DNA from: an uncultured bacterium
Lineage (GTDB): Bacteria; Bacillota; Clostridia; Oscillospirales; Acutalibacteraceae
Direction of reading: 5' to 3'
Assembly: GCA_945949625.1 (NCBI GenBank)
Contig: CAMFFI010000034.1
Location: 1-9,156, forward strand
Length of the DNA: 9,156 bases
The translations under genes and the position numbers were made by a program. Below are positions 5,733 through 9,156 of the stretch, piece after piece. A model generated the notes under the pieces. That model was given only the letters and a program-made list of their open reading frames with translations, did not search any database and had not been told where the DNA came from. Every line of letters starts with the position of its first letter. Positions within the stretch are counted from its first letter, which is position 1.

Positions 5733-6926
5733 TTATTTTGCCGTTGTCTTTTTGCTTTTAAAAATGCTGTGGTTCAGAATGAACGACATAATCGGACGGC
5801 TGATGAGCTTGATTAAAACTCCCACTACATAGGCAGCAAGAATACTTAATAAAAGCGTAAGCGGTACAACCTTTAAGAATGCAAGAGGATAATCGCCGAA
5901 GGTATGTATTGTGGGGGTTATGCTTTTATAAAACGTCTGGTCACAGAACCACGACAGCAAATAAACCGAAAGTGTAATGCTTGACAGGCTGGCAAAAATA
6001 CTTCTTACAATCTTATTCTTTGTATTTATATTGTAAATCATCAGGAAAAAGCATACAGCCGTAAGCATTGATATAAAATCTCCGTTGTCTGCATAAATAG
6101 CCTTAAAGAAGGTGGTGCCCTGTCCTGTTAAAACAACCTTTACAGACTGATAAATAAGGCAAAGCAAAAGCAGACAGGAAAGCAATACCCTGTTTACTTT
6201 AATATTGAATTCTCTTATGTATTTTCCAACGACATAATAGGCAACAGGCCAGAAAACTGCTGAAAAAAAGCTTGGCATCATACCGATTGAGGTATCTTCA
6301 ATTTTAAATTTATTAACCGACATTGGTATAACGCTTAACAAAATGCAGGCAATCATCATTCCTGTTTTTTTCTTCTGACTGTCAAGAGAATTATATGCCG
6401 CGTCAATAATGGGCATCAGCACAAACAGGGACACATACATATTTACATACCAGCCGTAGCTTGGCAGATTGCCGCTCCACAAAGCCTGCGCCAGTCGGTA
6501 GGGAGTAAGCGCAGTGGTGTCTGCTCCGGGAGCAACCGTTGCAAGCTTGTACCAAATTACCAAAAGTCCGATAATAAGGCTGTTTACCAATATGGGTGTG
6601 ATTTTTACATAGTGCCGTTTTGATAAATCGGCAGGATGATAATAGCTTAAAGCTCCCGTTACAAGCATAAACAGAGGAACGCATATGAAAAACAAATCCC
6701 TGATTACAGTTGTAAAGATGAAGGCTGTGGTATCCTCTTGCCCGATTGTGTAGTAATAGTAATGACCGTTATAAAGGAAAAAGTGAACGCAGGGTACAAA
6801 AATCATTGCTATTACTTTAACAAGGTCAAGTCCGAAATCTCTTTTATCTATATTTCTTATGTTGAGAACGTCCTCTTTAAAAGAAAAGGTCTTCTTGGTT
6901 TTTTGTATTTTTGCGGTGCTTGCCAT
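5733..6926 (-). CDS. Acyltransferase-3 family integral membrane protein
   Basis: 397 residues, about ten hydrophobic segments (roughly 33-52, 75-95, 108-128, 157-175, 188-202, 217-236, 247-266, 284-300, 308-327, 347-375). The N-terminal signature RDFGLDLVKVIAMIFVPCVHFF resembles the first helix of the OafA/YrhL-type family, with H48 at the position of the conserved catalytic His. VPLFMLVTGAL and GWYVNMYVSLFVLMPII fit the family pattern. Members move acetyl or other acyl groups from the cytoplasm onto sugars of surface polysaccharides, lipids or peptidoglycan; the substrate cannot be read from sequence. The ATG (6924-6926) has GGAGG at 6937-6933, 6 nt upstream. It begins 15 nt after the mrp stop, so both are probably on one message. 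It is not a known functional partner of Mrp. Confidence 0.85.
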   Translation of the reverse strand: MASTAKIQKTKKTFSFKEDVLNIRNIDKRDFGLDLVKVIAMIFVPCVHFFLYNGHYYYYTIGQEDTTAFIFTTVIRDLFFICVPLFMLVTGALSYYHPADLSKRHYVKITPILVNSLIIGLLVIWYKLATVAPGADTTALTPYRLAQALWSGNLPSYGWYVNMYVSLFVLMPIIDAAYNSLDSQKKKTGMMIACILLSVIPMSVNKFKIEDTSIGMMPSFFSAVFWPVAYYVVGKYIREFNIKVNRVLLSCLLLLCLIYQSVKVVLTGQGTTFFKAIYADNGDFISMLTAVCFFLMIYNINTKNKIVRSIFASLSSITLSVYLLSWFCDQTFYKSITPTIHTFGDYPLAFLKVVPLTLLLSILAAYVVGVLIKLISRPIMSFILNHSIFKSKKTTAK

Positions 6927-6941
6927 TTTAAACCTCCGGGG

Positions 6942-7769
6942 TTAATTTAGTTGTTCTTTTATTGCGTCTGCCGCATCTGTCAGGTAATTTCCCTGAAAAG
7001 CCTCAATCTGTCCCTTGTCAACAAAAGCGGCCATTTCACTGTCAATCGGAACCCTTGCCAGTACCTTTGTGCCTATTTCCTCGGCAATTTCGCTGATTTT
7101 GCTCTCTCCGAAAATGCTGTGAATTTTGCCGCAGTCGGGGCATTTAAAGCTGCTCATATTTTCAACAATACCGAGAATAGGAATATTCATCATCTTCGCC
7201 ATTTTTACTGCCTTTTCAACTATCATTGAAACAAGGTCCTGAGGTGACGTTACAATTACAATTCCGTCAACGGGAATACTCTGGAATACGGTCAGCGCTA
7301 CGTCGCCTGTTCCCGGAGGCATATCAACAAACATATAGTCAATATCCTGCCAGATAACGTCGGTCCAGAACTGCTTTACCGTTCCTGCTATGATTGGACC
7401 GCGCCAGATTACAGGGTCGGTTTCATTGGGCAAAAGCAGATTTATTGACATAAGCTCTATTCCCGTTTCTGTTGCAACAGGGAAAATTCCGCTGTCGTTG
7501 CCCTGACATTTTTCCTTTATTCCAAAAGCCTTGGGTATTGACGGACCGGTAATGTCTGCGTCCAATACTGCTGTTCTGTATCCCATTCTGTTAAAGGCTA
7601 CTGCAAGGCTTGAGGTAACAAGGCTTTTTCCTACTCCGCCTTTTCCCGAAACAACGCCGATAACCTTTTTTACAGAGCTTAAAGGATTAAGCTTTTCGTG
7701 TAAATCCTTTTTTTCTTCTCTGTCGCTGCAATTCTCTGTGCAGCCGGAGCAATCATGTGTGCATCCCAT
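6942..7769 (-). CDS. mrp: Mrp/NBP35-type Fe-S cluster carrier P-loop ATPase
   Basis: 275 residues from the ATG at 7767-7769. Cytoplasmic ATPase of the Mrp/ApbC/NBP35 family, which binds a [4Fe-4S] cluster and passes it to target proteins. It has an N-terminal cysteine cluster CTHDCSGCTENC (C3, C7, C10, C14), the deviant Walker A GKGGVGKS (42-49), LDADITGPS, VDMPPGTGD (148-156) and the cluster-binding CPDC (C210, C213). I chose this ATG because GGAGG (7782-7778) sits 8 nt upstream. A longer reading would start at a TTG (7782-7784) inside the Shine-Dalgarno and is unlikely. First gene of a probable operon with the acyltransferase. It ends in TAA. Confidence 0.95.
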   Translation of the reverse strand: MGCTHDCSGCTENCSDREEKKDLHEKLNPLSSVKKVIGVVSGKGGVGKSLVTSSLAVAFNRMGYRTAVLDADITGPSIPKAFGIKEKCQGNDSGIFPVATETGIELMSINLLLPNETDPVIWRGPIIAGTVKQFWTDVIWQDIDYMFVDMPPGTGDVALTVFQSIPVDGIVIVTSPQDLVSMIVEKAVKMAKMMNIPILGIVENMSSFKCPDCGKIHSIFGESKISEIAEEIGTKVLARVPIDSEMAAFVDKGQIEAFQGNYLTDAADAIKEQLN

Positions 7770-7800
7770 TAAAAATACCTCCAATATTACATATGTTTTT

Positions 7801-7809
7801 ATTATACCA
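7801..7809 (-). promoter_or_regulatory. Extended -10 promoter of mrp
   Basis: Minus strand TGGTATAAT: consensus TATAAT (7806-7801) with the TGn extension. No good -35 is seen at 17-18 nt, which an extended -10 can offset. The start point would be near 7794, giving a leader of about 25 nt. Confidence 0.7.
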
Positions 7810-7863
7810 TAAAAAGAAACAAAATAACAGCCAAAATCCCCCTTGCTTTTTTATTTATTATAG

Positions 7864-7916
7864 ACAAAATTCAAGTAAATTTTTTTATTCAGAATTTTGA
7901 ATAGGTTGAATTTTGT
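7864..7916. repeat. Inverted repeat upstream of the mrp promoter
   Basis: ACAAAATTCAA (7864-7874) and TTGAATTTTGT (7906-7916) are perfect 11-bp inverted repeats. They enclose a further near-palindrome, ATTCAGAATTTTGAAT (7887-7902). The ATTCA/TGAAT element is thus present four times in 53 bp. It lies between the upstream gene's terminator and the mrp promoter; it could be a regulator site or a cruciform. No T-run is placed as for a minus-strand terminator. Confidence 0.65.
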
Positions 7917-7924
7917 GTTTAATA

Positions 7925-7953
7925 AAGCAAAAAGACTCTCGGTATCGAGAGCC
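7925..7953 (-). terminator. Intrinsic terminator of the repeat-tailed membrane protein gene
   Basis: Minus strand: GGCTCTCG (7953-7946), loop ATAC, CGAGAGTC (7941-7934), then TTTTTGCTT. The 8-bp stem lies 22 nt after the stop codon. Confidence 0.93.
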
Positions 7954-7975
7954 TTTATTATAAAGCTGTATTGAA

Positions 7976-8635
7976 TTATGTCTGTTCTTCAATTGTGGGC
8001 TGTTCTGTGGGAGCCTCCGTAGGTTCTTCTGTGGGAGCCTCTGTGGGCGCTTCTGTCGGTGCCTGGGTAGGAGCCTCTGTGGGTGCTTCCGTAGGCGCTT
8101 GGGTAGGAGCCTGTGTAGGTGCTTCTGTATGTTGCTCCGTAGGTTTTTCGGTAGGCTTTTCCTGTTGAGTTTCCGTTGGGGCAGTTGTCTGAGCTGCTGA
8201 GGTTGCCTGTGCAGTTGTTGAGGGGACAGTTGTTGCTTTATTGTCCGGTGCTTTGCCGTTTACAAAAAGCGCAACTGCAACAGTTCCGACAATAAGAAGT
8301 ACAACAACAATAACAACGGCTACGGTTACGGCTGTTTTATTGTTTTTCTTCTTTTTGTTGCGGTTTCTTTTTTGAGCAGGTACGGCGGAATTGCTGTAAA
8401 TATTGTTGTCATCATCTTGGTTATCGCCTGTCTGCTCGTTAAAATCGTCGCCGTAATCGGTGTTGCGGTTTCTTTTTTCCTGTTCCTCTCTGCCTATGTC
8501 AAACTCCGGAAAATCATCAATATTTTCTTGGAAATTATCCGTATTTTCGCCCTTAAAAGCGTCTGTTTTGTTTATTCCTGTTTCCTTTTTATTTCTATCG
8601 GTAAAGTTTTCAAAATTATAATCTTTTTCGTCCAT
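7976..8635 (-). CDS. Single-pass membrane protein with Thr/Pro tetrapeptide-repeat tail, function unknown
   Basis: 219 residues, not assigned to a known family. Residues 1-86 are acidic and polar (many D, E, N); 87-100 are a basic stretch (KRNRNKKKKNNK). One membrane helix follows at about 101-125 (TAVTVAVVIVVVLLIVG...). The remainder is a low-complexity Thr/Ala/Pro/Gln/Glu tail with 14 tetrads, mainly EAPT and QAPT (159-214). The basic side before the helix suggests the N-terminus stays in the cytoplasm and the tail lies outside, as a flexible, possibly glycosylated wall-spanning segment. No folded domain or LPXTG signal is seen. The start ATG (8633-8635) has AAAGGGG 7 nt upstream. It has its own promoter and terminator. 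Similar TEAPT linkers are common in Ruminococcus surface proteins. Confidence 0.85.
   Translation of the reverse strand: MDEKDYNFENFTDRNKKETGINKTDAFKGENTDNFQENIDDFPEFDIGREEQEKRNRNTDYGDDFNEQTGDNQDDDNNIYSNSAVPAQKRNRNKKKKNNKTAVTVAVVIVVVLLIVGTVAVALFVNGKAPDNKATTVPSTTAQATSAAQTTAPTETQQEKPTEKPTEQHTEAPTQAPTQAPTEAPTEAPTQAPTEAPTEAPTEEPTEAPTEQPTIEEQT
7994..8161 (-). repeat. 12-bp coding tandem repeat (14 tetrads)
   Basis: Fourteen consecutive tetrapeptide codons, ending with EEPT, EAPT and EQPT. Synonymous codons vary between units, and part of the array alternates GAA-GCx with GAG/CAG-GCT, suggesting growth in 24-bp steps. Repeat number may vary between strains. Confidence 0.9.
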
Positions 8636-8684
8636 TTTATAACCCCTTTCTATGTAAATTAAAAGTTATAGTGACCTTTCTTAA

Positions 8685-8713
8685 ATAATAAAACAGCAGG
8701 ATAAATTTGTCAA
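8685..8713 (-). promoter_or_regulatory. Sigma-A promoter of the repeat-tailed protein gene
   Basis: Minus strand: consensus TTGACA (8713-8708), a 17-nt spacer, TATTAT (8690-8685; five of six). The start point near 8678 leaves a leader of about 40 nt before the ATG. Confidence 0.88.
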
Positions 8714-8742
8714 CAGAAAGCCGTCGGTTAATGTATAAAGCA

Positions 8743-8769
8743 GTAGGCACAACCCTCCCACTTGTCCGC
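8743..8769 (+). repeat. Degenerate REP-like unit
   Basis: GTAGGCACAACCCTCCCACT followed by TGTCCGC aligns with the unit at 8790-8816, keeping the GTAG foot, ACAACCCT and TTGTCCGC, but the stem is broken by substitutions. It is the first of the repeats filling the gene-free stretch from 8715 to the window end, in which I see no gene. Confidence 0.65.
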
Positions 8770-8789
8770 AAAACAATTACCCCAACTCA

Positions 8790-8814
8790 GTAGGGACAAC
8801 CCTTGCGGTTGTCC
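8790..8814 (+). repeat. REP-like 25-bp hairpin unit, exact copy
   Basis: Same 25 bases as 1271-1295, with GTAG foot and GGACAACC/GGTTGTCC stem. It faces the inverted exact copy at 9045-9069, so the pair brackets a 280-bp block of other palindromes. Confidence 0.9.
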
Positions 8815-8840
8815 GCAGCATAAAACATTTCCGAATGATT

Positions 8841-8904
8841 GGTATGGCGGGATGTTTCCGCCCCCTCATAGGGGAATTGAGGGGGTATGGCAGTCGCCCA
8901 TACC
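8841..8904. repeat. Nested palindrome cluster
   Basis: GGTATGG (8841-8847) can pair with CCATACC (8898-8904), enclosing GGCGG/CCGCC (8846-8850, 8858-8862) and the 8-bp CCCCCTCA/TGAGGGGG (8861-8868, 8878-8885). A second GGTATGG (8884-8890) offers an alternative partner for CCATACC. The GGCGGGATG arm (8846-8854) matches that of the palindromes inside the RAYT gene. Confidence 0.7.
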
Positions 8905-8954
8905 CTAACGAGTGAATTAAGCATAAAACACAAAATTATTTTTGAAATTTGTCC

Positions 8955-8980
8955 GGCGGGATGTGGGCAAGCCGCCATAC
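8955..8980 (-). repeat. REP-like palindrome with GTAT foot
   Basis: Minus strand begins GTATGGCGGCTTG; stem GGCGG (8955-8959) / CCGCC (8972-8976). The plus-strand arm GGCGGGATG is shared with the RAYT-internal palindromes. The minus-strand head matches the minus-strand head of the unit at 1030-1054 in 12 of 13 bases. Confidence 0.7.
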
Positions 8981-8989
8981 AATTATTTA

Positions 8990-9014
8990 GGGACGTCGAG
9001 ACGCCGTCCCCTAC
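8990..9014 (-). repeat. REP-like palindrome with GTAG foot
   Basis: Minus strand begins GTAGGGGACGGCG; stem GGGACG (8990-8995) / CGTCCC (9005-9010), loop of 9. It differs in stem sequence from the other units but keeps the GTAG foot and size. Confidence 0.7.
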
Positions 9015-9043
9015 AATTCAGCCTGAAAGTTCTGCGGTGTTAT

Positions 9044-9156
9044 CGGACAACCGCAAGGGTTGTCCCTACACATTGTTTGCAAATACCGCATAACTTATAT
9101 ATTTTAATACTTGCCTCCCTCTGACGAGGGAGGTGTCAAAACGCAGTTTTGACGGA
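9044..9156 (+). repeat. 113-bp composite repeat, copy 2, cut by window end
   Basis: Matches 1084-1196 at 101 of 113 positions with no gaps. It starts with an exact copy of the 25-bp GTAG unit (9045-9069, minus orientation), then the AT-rich link with TATATATTTT (9096-9105), hairpin CCTCCCTC-TGAC-GAGGGAGG (9114-9133) and hairpin GTCAAAAC/GTTTTGAC (9135-9153). The right arm of the MITE-like module should lie just beyond the window. Confidence 0.9.

Noticed and set aside
7767..7784. Longer Mrp start giving five extra residues (TTG at 7782-7784)
   Set aside because: That TTG overlaps the GGAGG Shine-Dalgarno serving the ATG at 7767-7769, which also gives the N-terminus expected from the cysteine cluster.
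7994..8161. CRISPR-like or regulatory tandem repeat
   Set aside because: The 12-bp period is in frame with the coding sequence and encodes a Thr/Pro tetrapeptide repeat.
8787..8978. Minus-strand open frame of 63 codons, and plus-strand frames at 8887-9093 and 8942-9124
   Set aside because: They are made of overlapping palindromic repeats, lack ribosome-binding sites and show no protein-like composition.

Overview
The window looks like a chromosomal piece of a low-to-moderate GC anaerobic Firmicute, most likely a gut Clostridia/Ruminococcus-like member of the Oscillospirales. The grounds are a full-length pyruvate:ferredoxin oxidoreductase, a T-box leader in front of valS, strong AGGAGG ribosome-binding sites, a TEAPT-type repeat surface protein, and GC-rich palindromic repeats with a small tyrosine transposase of the REP-associated (RAYT) type. 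Taxonomy is inferred from protein flavour only.

All genes lie on the minus strand, so the reading order is from high to low coordinates. Four transcription units can be drawn from visible promoters and terminators. (1) 8713 to 7925: a single-pass membrane protein with an acidic N-terminal part and a Thr/Pro tetrapeptide-repeat tail. (2) About 7809 to 5137: mrp (Fe-S cluster carrier ATPase), an acyltransferase-3 family membrane protein, and a RAYT transposase, tightly packed and ending at one long terminator. (3) 5089 to 1331: nifJ (PFOR) alone, with its own promoter, a perfect Shine-Dalgarno and a terminator. (4) 965 to beyond position 1: valS, preceded by a consensus promoter and a T-box riboswitch with a GUA (Val) specifier. 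Only the N-terminal part of valS is in the window, and its frame is broken by one TAG codon near the edge.

The gene-poor stretches (about 1000-1330 and 8715-9156) are full of REP-like palindromes. Most begin with a GTAG (or GTAT) foot followed by a GC-rich hairpin. A 25-bp unit occurs three times exactly and once with a compensatory pair of changes. A 113-bp composite (hairpin plus a MITE-like module) occurs at 1084-1196 and again at 9044-9156, 101/113 identical without gaps. Two further GTAG-headed palindromes lie inside the RAYT coding sequence, in opposite orientations and in frame. The RAYT, its internal palindromes and the surrounding repeats are the most interesting system here: a transposase/REP pair in a Firmicute whose transposase gene appears to carry its own substrate-like sequence.

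The metabolic genes are ordinary housekeeping: PFOR makes acetyl-CoA and reduced ferredoxin from pyruvate, Mrp handles Fe-S clusters, and ValRS charges tRNA-Val under T-box control. The acyltransferase and the repeat-tailed protein probably act at the cell envelope.
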